The notes under the pieces: model-generated | The model's database searches: none | Seen by the model: the letters and a program-made list of their open reading frames with translations, nothing else | What the model was told of the DNA's origin: nothing | Program-made: the position numbers and the translations under genes | Source of the DNA: Litorimonas sp039975855 | Lineage (GTDB): Bacteria; Pseudomonadota; Alphaproteobacteria; Caulobacterales; Maricaulaceae | Length of the DNA stretch: 64,000 bases | Assembly: GCA_039975855.1 (NCBI GenBank) | Contig: JBDWGH010000002.1 | Span: forward strand, 558,001 to 622,000 | Direction: 5' to 3' | Shown: in pieces, positions 42,967 through 51,500 of the stretch | How the letters are laid out: each line of letters starts with the position of its first letter | Position numbering within the stretch: the stretch's first letter is position 1

Positions 42967-43287
42967 CTGCCAAGACTACGCTCCACGCAAAAGGACAAAT
43001 CCATCCAAGACACCCCGACAACAGCCTGTCGATTAGATGTCTGGCTCTACCGCACAAGGCTATTGAAAACACGTACGGGTGCGGCGCGTTTAATCTCCTC
43101 GGGCAAAGTTCGACTCACGCGAAATGGACAAACCGACCGCACACGCAAGCCACATACGCTTATTCGCCCGGGGGACGGGGTGAGCTTTATGCGAGGCGAA
43201 GAATTGCTGTCCGTGCGGATGACAGCCCCCGGCACACGGCGCGGCCCCGCGCCCGAAGCGCAAACCCTATATGAAAGACTGGAGTAG
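42967..43287 (+). CDS. S4-domain RNA-binding protein (Hsp15-like), start codon unusual
   Basis: The S4 motif C-R-L-D-V-W-L-Y-R-T-R-L-L-K-T-R … I-S-S-G-K-V-R-L … R-P-G-D-G-V-S-F is clear and begins at about 43027. Between the helicase stop (42961) and the domain there is no ATG, GTG or TTG; TTG 43063 would cut off the first S4 helix. A CTG at 42967 with AAGGA 7 bp upstream, or an ATC at 43003 after AAAGGA, are candidates. The frame is the same as the helicase. Hsp15-type proteins bind stalled 50S-nascent chain complexes. Confidence 0.75.
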   Translation: MPRLRSTQKDKSIQDTPTTACRLDVWLYRTRLLKTRTGAARLISSGKVRLTRNGQTDRTRKPHTLIRPGDGVSFMRGEELLSVRMTAPGTRRGPAPEAQTLYERLE

Positions 43288-43357
43288 CGGGTGGTTGACA
43301 GTGGCGGTTTCCTCCGTCACATCCGCGCCGCAGCCATAAACCTGGAGCCAAACCCGC

Positions 43358-43702
43358 ATGACCTATATCGTCAAAGACGAATGCATCAAATGCAAGTTCA
43401 TGGATTGTGTCGAAGTCTGTCCTGTCGACTGTTTCTATGAAGGCGAAAACATGCTCGTCATCCACCCCGATGAGTGCATTGATTGCGGCGTTTGCGAACC
43501 TGAATGCCCTGTCGACGCCATCGTTCCGGACACAGAGGACGAACCCGACGGAAAGTGGCTCGAAATCAACTCCAAATACGCAGAACTGTGGCCAGTTATC
43601 ACAGTCAAAAAAGAACCACCTGCAGACCGCGAAAAATATGAGAGCGAAACAGGTAAATTCGAGAAGTATTTCAGCGAGAAAGCCGGAACTGGCGACGAAT
43701 AA
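43358..43702 (+). CDS. fdxA: Ferredoxin FdxA (7Fe type)
   Basis: A 114-residue low-potential ferredoxin with two cluster motifs: C-I-K-C-K-F-M-D-C-V-E-V-C-P and C-I-D-C-G-V-C-E-P-E-C-P. The C-terminal ~50-residue extension is typical of FdxA. It transfers electrons in the cytoplasm. GGAG lies 9 bp before the ATG. In the conserved helicase-S4-fdxA-carD order. Confidence 0.93.
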   Translation: MTYIVKDECIKCKFMDCVEVCPVDCFYEGENMLVIHPDECIDCGVCEPECPVDAIVPDTEDEPDGKWLEINSKYAELWPVITVKKEPPADREKYESETGKFEKYFSEKAGTGDE

Positions 43703-43777
43703 ATTAGAAAATCACGATTGCTTTGACGGGATTCGCTTTTCGTCCAAAAATGTGATATGATATTTTCAAATACCATC

Positions 43778-43815
43778 AAGCGCGGATAGCTTTTATTGAG
43801 CTGCCGCGCTTTTGA
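43778..43815 (+). terminator. Terminator between fdxA and carD
   Basis: AAGCGCGG (43778-43785) / CCGCGCTT (43804-43811) with an inner AGC…GCT pairing and a TTTTGATTT tail. It separates carD transcription from fdxA; it lies just before the carD ribosome site, so partial read-through is possible. Confidence 0.6.
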
Positions 43816-43839
43816 TTTGAAAGACTAAGGGAAAAATCA

Positions 43840-44439
43840 ATGGCCGCTAAAAAACCTGCTGCGAAGAAAAAGTCTAACAAGCGCCTTTTCAAAGCCAATC
43901 AACACATCGTCTACCCTGCTCATGGCGTGGGCATTGTGACATCGGTTGACCAAGAAGTTATCGCTGGTTTCGATATCGAGGTTTACGTTGTGCATTTCGA
44001 GCAAGATAAAATGACACTCCGTGTTCCAACCGCAAAGGCCGGAACATCCGGCATGCGCGCTTTATCAGACGAGCTGACATTGAAAGATTCTTTCACGACG
44101 CTCAAAGGTCGCGCCCGTATTAAACGCACGATGTGGTCGCGTCGGGCCCAGGAATATGAAGCCAAAATCAATTCCGGCGACCTAATCTTGGTCTCAGAAG
44201 TTGTCCGCGACCTTCACCGAACAGATGCTCAGCCAGAGCAATCTTATTCAGAACGCCAACTCTATGAACGCGCGATTGATCGCATGGTTCGCGAAGTTGC
44301 TGCGATTCGCAAAGAGTCGCGTGATGCAGCTTTGGAAGATGTGCTAGATACACTTGCAAAAGCTCGGACGCGCCAAGCGGCAAAAGCGGCAAAAGACGCA
44401 GCTGCCAATGCTGACGACGGCGGTGAAGCTGCGGCGTAG
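43840..44439 (+). CDS. carD: CarD-family transcriptional regulator
   Basis: A 199-residue protein with the RNA-polymerase-interacting N-terminal domain (NQHIVYPAHGVGIVTSVDQ, GFDIEVYVVHFEQDKMTLRVPT) and a helical C-terminal DNA-binding domain (WSRRAQEYEAKINSGDLILVSEVVRDLHR). Lys-rich start and an Ala-rich tail. CarD binds the RNAP beta subunit and stabilises open complexes, especially at rRNA promoters. Confidence 0.94.
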   Translation: MAAKKPAAKKKSNKRLFKANQHIVYPAHGVGIVTSVDQEVIAGFDIEVYVVHFEQDKMTLRVPTAKAGTSGMRALSDELTLKDSFTTLKGRARIKRTMWSRRAQEYEAKINSGDLILVSEVVRDLHRTDAQPEQSYSERQLYERAIDRMVREVAAIRKESRDAALEDVLDTLAKARTRQAAKAAKDAAANADDGGEAAA

Positions 44440-44468
44440 AGTCGCCTTTCCTCATCATTGAACGAATT

Positions 44469-44493
44469 CAGGTCAAATTTTGCGTTTGACCTG
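44469..44493 (+). repeat. Perfect 9-bp inverted repeat after carD
   Basis: CAGGTCAAA-N7-TTTGACCTG without a T-run on either side. It could be a factor-dependent terminator or an operator for the S41 protease gene. Confidence 0.4.
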
Positions 44494-44581
44494 CAATCGT
44501 GAACGCTGTGATGCTTGACCTTGTGCCGAGCGATGACCATCGTTCACTCTAGGTTGGGGTGCGTTCGGATAAGGTGGGGTT

Positions 44582-46210
44582 ATGACAAAATCTATTAAGT
44601 TCCTTCTAGCATCAGCCGGGAGCTGTGCTTTTCTTGTAGCTTGTGGCGGCGGCGGCGGCTCATCTTCGAGTGGCGGTACAATAACACCCCCGGTCAGTAG
44701 CGCCCCAACATTCACCCCTGGATCATTTGCTTCGGCCACGTCTTTCAAAGATCAATGTCAAAACCCCCGTGCTGGCAGAGCCGATACCGCGGGATCAACA
44801 TTGATTGAGAAATTTTGGCTCCGGTCTTGGACGGATGAAACATATCTTTGGTATGATGAGGTGACGGACCGGGATCCGAACTCAATTGCCGATAGAGTAG
44901 ATTATTTTGATGTATTGAAAACAGCCCGTACAACAGCGTCCGGTGCCCCGGTGGATCAATTCCATTTCTCTCAAGATACCGCGGAATACGAAGCCCGCCA
45001 ATCCGGTGAGGCCAGCTCAGGATATGGTGCAAGCTTCCGTGTTCTACAGGGCTCCCCTCCTGGGCGGGATATTCGAATTGCGTATAACGAACCAGGAAGC
45101 CCCGCGGCAGCCATTGGCGGTTTCCGACGCGGAGATAGAATTCTTGTCATTGACGGGATTGACGCCGTCGACGGCGCGACAACGCAAGGTGACTTAGACA
45201 TCTTATTGGCTGGGTTATTTCCTGCCGAAGCCGGTGAACAACATAGCTTTACCGTTCGCGGTATAGACGGCCTAGAGCGCAACATCACGATTACATCGGC
45301 GGATGTCGTTGAACAACCTGTTACGACGACGTCCGTTATCGATGTCGATGATGAAACAAAGGTCGGCTATATTCATTTCACAACATTCTCTCCGTTCAGT
45401 TCAGAGAAAGCGATCTTTGACGCTATGACGGAAATGGAAGCGGCTGATATTGACGACCTAGTCTTAGACCTGCGTTATAATGGCGGCGGATTACTCGCCG
45501 TGGCCGCTCAGATTGGCTTTATGGTCGCGGGTGAAGATGCGACTGACGGTAGAACTTTTGACCGCCTGACCTTCAATGATAAAAGCCCGAATACGAACCC
45601 CGTGACCGGCAACGCCCTAACACCTACGCCATTCATCAGCACAGGCGTAGGATTCACCGTAAATGATGGCACGCCCCTGCCGGAACTTGATCTCGAACGG
45701 ATTTTCATTCTCTCGACTGACGGAACTTGTTCCGCGTCCGAAGCTGTCATTAACGGCCTGCGCGGCATTGATGTCGAAGTTATCCTCGTCGGCTCCCAAA
45801 CTTGCGGAAAACCCTACGGATTCTACCCAACAGATAATTGCGGCGAAACATATTTCACCGTCCAGTTCCGCGGTGCGAATGACAAAGGCTTTGGCGATTA
45901 CGCTGATGGGTTCTTGCCAAATGACGGGCCGAACGGATTTGGCGTCACGGTTCCCGGTTGTACGATTGCGGATAATTTCGAAGGCGCGCTCGGAGATGAA
46001 AACGAGCCCTTCCTCGCGGCAGCGCTTCAATTCGCAGAGAACGGCACTTGCCCGACAACTGTGTCGACAAAACCGGTACTCTCGAAAACGCAAAATTCCA
46101 TTTATCCTGAAGCCGATATTCTCAATGATCCGCGCTTCAAAATGGAAGAGTTCATGCGCACCAGCCGAATTTTTGGTGTCACAGATGGTGATATTGAGGA
46201 CTTGAAATGA
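44582..46210 (+). CDS. S41-family (C-terminal processing-type) peptidase, lipoprotein
   Basis: A 542-residue protein. Lipobox L-V-A-C (Cys21) followed by a Gly/Ser linker. A PDZ-like region (PGSPAAAIGGFRRGDRILVIDGIDA, ~170-195), then the protease core: VGYIHFTTF, DLRYNGGGLLAVAA, Ser in GTCSASEAVINGLRG and Lys in VGSQTCGKPYGF. Extra Cys in the C-terminal part suggest disulfides. It acts in the periplasm on unknown protein substrates. A second lipoprotein gene overlaps its stop. Confidence 0.92.
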   Translation: MTKSIKFLLASAGSCAFLVACGGGGGSSSSGGTITPPVSSAPTFTPGSFASATSFKDQCQNPRAGRADTAGSTLIEKFWLRSWTDETYLWYDEVTDRDPNSIADRVDYFDVLKTARTTASGAPVDQFHFSQDTAEYEARQSGEASSGYGASFRVLQGSPPGRDIRIAYNEPGSPAAAIGGFRRGDRILVIDGIDAVDGATTQGDLDILLAGLFPAEAGEQHSFTVRGIDGLERNITITSADVVEQPVTTTSVIDVDDETKVGYIHFTTFSPFSSEKAIFDAMTEMEAADIDDLVLDLRYNGGGLLAVAAQIGFMVAGEDATDGRTFDRLTFNDKSPNTNPVTGNALTPTPFISTGVGFTVNDGTPLPELDLERIFILSTDGTCSASEAVINGLRGIDVEVILVGSQTCGKPYGFYPTDNCGETYFTVQFRGANDKGFGDYADGFLPNDGPNGFGVTVPGCTIADNFEGALGDENEPFLAAALQFAENGTCPTTVSTKPVLSKTQNSIYPEADILNDPRFKMEEFMRTSRIFGVTDGDIEDLK

Positions 46211-46557
46211 TCCTATCCCGTCTCTTCCCGCTATTGGCAATTTTCGCCATGACAGCTTGTCAAACCACACCAAAGGCGAAAGCGGCAAAACTCGCCATTG
46301 AGCCCGATGCGGCGCAAATATTAGCTATCAAGACGGCTGTTAAATCCGCCATGGGTCGCTCGGATTTAGACATGGATCCAGGCCGCTTAGTCGATACCTC
46401 AATCTTGAGAGTCCGACCCGTCGCCGTTGAAGGATTAGCGGACAGAGTCCCAGGCACGCCGACAAACTTCACCCTGATGAGTACGGGAACCTCTTGTTAC
46501 CTCTTGGAAGCGGGTGGCGGTATGCGGGTTGAATTACCGGATATGCCCTGCAGGTAG
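46207..46557 (+). CDS. Small lipoprotein coupled to the S41 peptidase
   Basis: A 116-residue protein with lipobox M-T-A-C (Cys18). The mature part has two Cys (SCYLLE, MPCR). Its ATG overlaps the peptidase stop (ATGA), so the two proteins are made together; it might be a partner or regulator of the protease. No family is recognised. Confidence 0.65.
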   Translation: MILSRLFPLLAIFAMTACQTTPKAKAAKLAIEPDAAQILAIKTAVKSAMGRSDLDMDPGRLVDTSILRVRPVAVEGLADRVPGTPTNFTLMSTGTSCYLLEAGGGMRVELPDMPCR

Positions 46558-46580
46558 ACCCTCAGCCTCCCGGCAAATGC

Positions 46581-47417
46581 CTAACTTAAAATTTCCAAAC
46601 GGCCTGGATGATCCAACCAGATCATCGGGCCGTTTATCATTTCTACCCAGCCCCTGACACGGAGACGTGCGCCTGTAAGGCTTACCGGGTCAATCGCTGC
46701 AAATCGCTTCACATTTTTCTTCGCAATCGCGATGGTGAAGTCCGTTTTGTAATCAGACCCAAAATTCAAATAAACGCGCCCGCGAACATCTGCGGTAGAG
46801 GTCACAACGCCCTCAACTATCTGCAAGCTATCCACATATTGCGCCAAAGGATCCGGGTCCGGTTTACGGACCGCATAAAATGAACTGGCCCATAATCCAC
46901 GCGACCGATCCCGGGCTTCAGTCTCCAAAGCATAAAGCGCGGCCATATCGGCAAGCTCGCCCTTCCAGCTATAAACCCGCGCCAAACCCAAGCGGACCAT
47001 CTCCCCCTGAACCCAGAGGTCAGGCTGCCCGAAACTATCCATCGTATAGACCTGCGCCACCGCCCGTTCAAAACGGTCACGGGTTTCCCCGCCATAAAAG
47101 AGCTGCACAACACGGCCTTTGATGAGCGCCGATAAACCTGCCCTTGCCTCGTAGGCATAAGGCCAGGCTTTTGCCGCGCGCTGGGCGGTTCTGGGCGCTT
47201 GTATCGCAGAAAGACGCACCGACACTTCCTGCCCGCCGTCCAGCGCCATGACAAAGCTATCGCCATCAATGACGCGGACGACGCGGCCTGTCTCACCGGG
47301 CTTGGGTGCCGCGATGGATGGGGACTTAATATTCCCCATCAGCGCAATTGACGCCACGCCTGCGAACAAAGCCGTTCGTCGTGTCAGGCGGTTTGAGCTG
47401 TCAGAAAAGGTCAACAC
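46581..47417 (-). CDS. Staphylococcal-nuclease-like protein with altered active site, exported
   Basis: A 278-residue protein. The N-terminus L-T-R-R-T-A-L-F-A-G suggests Tat export. The SNase fold is visible: GRVVRVIDGDSFVM, VSVRLSAIQAPRTAQ, DRFERAVAQVY and GLARVY. In active nucleases the second motif reads R-L-x-x-I-D-A-P-E; here D and E are replaced by Q and R, so Ca2+ binding and catalysis may be lost. An OB-like C-terminal part (VYLNFGSDYKTDFTI) follows. Convergent with the small lipoprotein gene. Confidence 0.8.
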   Translation of the reverse strand: MLTFSDSSNRLTRRTALFAGVASIALMGNIKSPSIAAPKPGETGRVVRVIDGDSFVMALDGGQEVSVRLSAIQAPRTAQRAAKAWPYAYEARAGLSALIKGRVVQLFYGGETRDRFERAVAQVYTMDSFGQPDLWVQGEMVRLGLARVYSWKGELADMAALYALETEARDRSRGLWASSFYAVRKPDPDPLAQYVDSLQIVEGVVTSTADVRGRVYLNFGSDYKTDFTIAIAKKNVKRFAAIDPVSLTGARLRVRGWVEMINGPMIWLDHPGRLEILS

Positions 47418-47513
47418 GCCCTGATTGTTTCACAGTTTTTACAACAGGTCGAATCGCAGATTTTGATTGAACATCTTGAGCGTCCCCGCACATTCAATTA
47501 GAGGCACACATTC

Positions 47514-47590
47514 GGTCCCGTAGCTCAGTCGGATAGAGCATCAGATTCCTAATCTGGAGGCCGGTGGTTCGAATCCACCCGGGATCGCCA
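47514..47590 (+). tRNA. tRNA-Arg (anticodon CCT)
   Basis: 77 nt including an encoded CCA. Acceptor stem GGTCCCG / CGGGATC (one G-U), D-arm GCTC/GAGC, anticodon arm CAGA-TTCCTAA-TCTG giving anticodon CCT (reads AGG), T-arm GGTGG-TTCGAAT-CCACC. It borders the accessory RHS locus, but no second copy of its 3' end was found in the window to serve as an att site. Confidence 0.95.
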
Positions 47591-47778
47591 TACTAGCATT
47601 ATAACAGATTTTTGACTCAAAAGTCCCGATTGGAAAGAGGGTAATTCATTGAGTAGTAACAGGATTTTACAAAATTCTTACTCATGGCCCAAGGTGGCAG
47701 TAAAACTATATTACGACGTATAGATAGCTGCTTCGACTTTGGACAAAGGTCCTGCAGCCACAAAGACAGACGTTCTCA
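47591..47778. other. Region between tRNA-Arg and the decayed fragment
   Basis: About 190 bp. No gene recognised. Composition is irregular and the plus-strand frame 47684-47917 looks spurious. Confidence 0.5.
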
Positions 47779-48011
47779 TCAAACCTTACTAGCATTACCT
47801 CCAACGCCCGCACCAAGAGCACCATCCGCCCTAGCTACGATTTCTGCAGTTACATACCTACGTCATCAACAGTACTGTTTGCTGCCTGATTTAGAGTTTC
47901 GAGTGGAGCGTACGTAGCTACAACCTCCACTCGTCCTGCAATAGATTTGCCTACGAACGACCCCACCCCGCCAGCAGCTCCGACTGCGACTACTTCCTCT
48001 TTAGATTTTAT
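47779..48011 (-). pseudogene. Decayed glycine/valine-rich fragment, possible displaced RHS tail
   Basis: Downstream of the candidate immunity gene, the minus strand reads K-S-K-E-E-V-V-A-V-G-A-A-G-G-V-G-S-F-V-G-K-S … S-T-V-D-D-V-G, and after one frameshift (near 47855) continues V-T-A-E-I-V-A-R-A-D-G-A-L-G-A-G-V-G-G-N-A-S-K-V-stop. There is no start codon. Gly-rich G-A-A-G-G-V-G-S-x-V-G segments are common just before or in RHS/YD toxin tips, so this may be a remnant of an older tip that was displaced. Confidence 0.45.
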
Positions 48012-48529
48012 CTATTAGCTGAATAATCATACGCACATTGAGGAGACTGTTGATATTCTGGTTCTGTTCTAAAAAATACCCAACGGTCAGAATTGTTTGA
48101 ATCTATACTCGAATATTCAGGTGTCGAAAAATTCTGAAAATGTATTTTTGAAGGGTAGTTCCCGTCATCAATACTTACCAAAACTTGCCCCGCATTTTTT
48201 TTGAATCTTTCAATTTTTAAGTCATTGATTTCAATTTTTTCTTTAATATCCCCGGCTTCCACATCCGGGTGATTTCCTTCATATATTGAAAACATCAAGT
48301 CATCATTCCCATCATACAGAGATGTTAAAACAAAATCACGGACTGAAAATCGCTCTATTCTTTGAACCTTATAATCATTCAAGCAAAAACTTGCACTGAC
48401 GTAATTGCAACATCCAACTAAATATTCTTTTCTTTGTTTGGTTTCAGCGCCGCATCCAATCGCACCGATAATCAGCAGAAAGATCATTCCTACAAACCAA
48501 GCTCTAAAAAAGTAAATACGTATAGACAT
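48008..48529 (-). CDS. Lipoprotein, candidate immunity protein of the RHS toxin
   Basis: A 173-residue protein with a hydrophobic signal and lipobox-like A-I-G-C (Cys26 from the first Met; ATG at 48487 is an alternative start). The mature part has Cys in VGCCNY, SFCLND and PQCAYD and acidic stretches. No family is recognised. It starts 33 bp after the RHS gene on the same strand, the usual place of an immunity gene, and envelope location would fit a toxin that acts in the periplasm. Inference from context. Confidence 0.6.
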   Translation of the reverse strand: MSIRIYFFRAWFVGMIFLLIIGAIGCGAETKQRKEYLVGCCNYVSASFCLNDYKVQRIERFSVRDFVLTSLYDGNDDLMFSIYEGNHPDVEAGDIKEKIEINDLKIERFKKNAGQVLVSIDDGNYPSKIHFQNFSTPEYSSIDSNNSDRWVFFRTEPEYQQSPQCAYDYSANR

Positions 48530-48562
48530 ATTTCATCACGGTTTGAATTTCATAACGTAATT

Positions 48563-51500
48563 CTAGCACCCGAGCCGACTGCCGCATGAACGCGTTCCTG
48601 TTATTACACTCCCACTTATAGAAAAGTAATGATTGCCACTCAATTGGTTGCTGACTGGGGGAGGATTAGAGCCGTTAGTTGTTTTGACAATATTATTCCC
48701 TTTGTTCTCAATTATAGCAGTGATGTCGGCCTCTGTAATTGAAGACCCCAATCCCATTATGTTAGTCGCGCCATCAGTTCCAGGTTTTGCCCTTGAACCA
48801 ACAACTTTTCCATCTTGAATTACGTCAAGATATTTATCGGGTAGTCCAAAAAGATGCCCGACTTCATGCTTCGGAGTTTCTCCGGCACTAGTTCTGTAAA
48901 GGGTAACGTCGCGACGACCGCCTGATACAAAGGCTCGACCTACTCCCGGCCTAGATCTTACCGTATTGGTAGGGCCCTTGGTATCTGATCTCAATACTAC
49001 ATCTACCGTCACATTGTATTTCCCGTAGGTTCCTGCCCATTGATTCGCTCCGCGAACAACGCGCATAAAAGCCACTTCACTTACGTTGGGCCCCCTTTGC
49101 AGAGGTACTACAAGGCTGACGTTATTGCCCGATGGGGACACTGTACCTTCAACATATTCGCCTGTAGAGTCTTGGTTATTAATTGGATTGTTAAATGCAT
49201 ATGAGTAGCGATTAAAATAACCCGATCCTCCGTCTAGTGCTGTTACGGGATCTATACTCAAGAACCGTCCAATCACCGGATCGTAATAGCGGGCTTGCAT
49301 GTAGTTCAGCCCTGTATCTGTGTCCTTGATATGGCCCGTAAAGCCCATAGAGTCAGTGCCTGAGCTCGTGCCGATTTCTTCGCCAAATGGCTTGAAGGAA
49401 AGGCTCGCTTTTACGATGCCATTGGGGTCATTTCTTTGGACGACACTGCCAAGGTAATCCCGTATGAGGTATCGCATTTTGCAGGACCCATTTGCTTCCA
49501 CCTTGCATCGAGCCAAGCTATTTCCAGCGCTGTAAATATATTGCAATTGTCGATTTAAAGAGACTTTGTCATTGTATACGAGTTGCCCCGCAGCATCATA
49601 AACCCAGTAAGACGTCTTTCCGTTCACAACGGATTTCACACGTTTCATGTTTCCATCATAAACGTAATTGCCGTTGGCATAGCCAATTCCATTGGCAGCG
49701 CCCGTGACTGTAACAGGCTGGTCACTCATATCATAGGCCATGCCCAGATGACCTAGCGTCGTCACATTCCCGCGTGCATCATAGGCCACGGTGCGGTAAG
49801 CGGTTCCACCCTGTGTGGTAGGTAGACTGTCGATGCTAGTGATTAATCTATTCCGATTATCATAGGTCAGGTTCACTGTTCGAGAACCTTCTGCCTTTGA
49901 CCGTAAGTTACCCAGGCTGTCATAGTCATATGACCCTGCGCCCCAAGGCCCCGTTGAGGAGGTGAGACGGCCTAATGCATCATATCCATAGGTGCGGTTG
50001 TTTGAGGTGAGTTCAATATCGAGCAGAGACGTAATTTTTCCGAGCACATCATAAGACAGCTTTTGCTCGAGCGTTGCCAGGTTTCCGATCGCAACGCGGC
50101 GATTTTCCGGAAGAAACCGGGCATTAAATGTTTGGGTGAGAGTTTGGCCATTACCGTAAAGCATGCTCTTAACGGCGCCGCTCACGTGGAAATCGGTATT
50201 GCTCGCCACATATTGCGTGCCGCTGGTCACGGAGAGCATTCGGCCCAGCCCATCCGGCGCATAGGAAATGGCCGGTCCGGTTGGCATTGTGCTACCAATC
50301 CTGTAGCCCGCATTATTATAGCTATAGCTCATCGGGAAGCTGCGCCCGTCAATGTCCAGTGTCTCAGACGTGAGCATATTCAATGAATTATAGGTATAGG
50401 TCCAATCAACCGCGCTACCGCCTGTGCCGCGATTTACGGTAAGAACATTACCGTTAGCGTCATATGTCTTTGTGATGTCAGGCGTATTAGAATCTTGGAA
50501 ATTCGTCACAGTCGGACGACCCATATCATCATAGGTCAATGTAACCTTGCTGTTACCTGTCGGGGTCGAACAGGCTGTACCTGCGCCATGGCCCTTAGAA
50601 TAGGAGGTGAGTTGTCCCGCGAGGTTATGCATTGATAGGGTATCACCACCCTCCGGTGTTCGCGATCGACAGATATTGTGATTGCCATCAAAGTAATAAT
50701 ACTGGCTCTCATCTACAGAATACCCATTGTGATTGCCGGATTGTTGAACACGGAAAACGCGCCCAAAACTGTCGCGGTGCAGTACTGTGCTAACGCCCAT
50801 AGGCTGCACGATGCTAAGCGGCTCCCCTTTACCAGGACCGCTATGGCCATGGTTATATGTCGTTGTGATGTTGCCCGCGGCGTCTGTGACTTGGACTGCA
50901 TTTTGCGCTAAATATGCCGTTTGCGTTGTCGCATAGGGCGAGACGTTCTCAGCCGTTTGTATCTCGCGTCCGAGACCGTCATAGGTATAATTAGTCCCTT
51001 GGCTGGGATTATTACTTGTTGACGGCAAAGACATAAATGTCTTGCGGTTGAGCCTGTCATAGGATGTCTTCACATAACTCGACCAGCCGGTATCCAGCGC
51101 CTGACTCCGCAGTAATGTCTCACGGAACATAGGATCATAGGTTACCGTGGTACGCGCATTCCCTTTGGTCACAGTCTGAATCGCACCGGGATTTGAGAAA
51201 TTATAGGCGATTGATGCTGAGAGCCAGTTATCCGGCCGATCAATGAGCGTGAGACGCCCCATGTCGTCATAGTCGTAATCGGTCGTATTGCCGCGCCCAT
51301 CCGTTGCTGATGTCACCCATCCATTTCGATCGATTGTCCGGGAAATGGATGTCCCATCAGGCCGGTTCACGAGAGTTGGTGTTCCGCGATCATAAGTCGG
51401 GACAAGTGTTTCATCATAGGCGGAGCTGGTCGTATATCTGCGGAAGCGGTTCAGCGCCCCCTTTCGACCTGTCGCCGTGTGATACGTATAGGTGGCGAGA

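Noticed and set aside
47684..47917. Open frame of 77 codons on the plus strand near tRNA-Arg
   Set aside because: Antisense to the better-reading decayed fragment; low-complexity Ser/Pro/Cys/Arg composition and no ribosome site.
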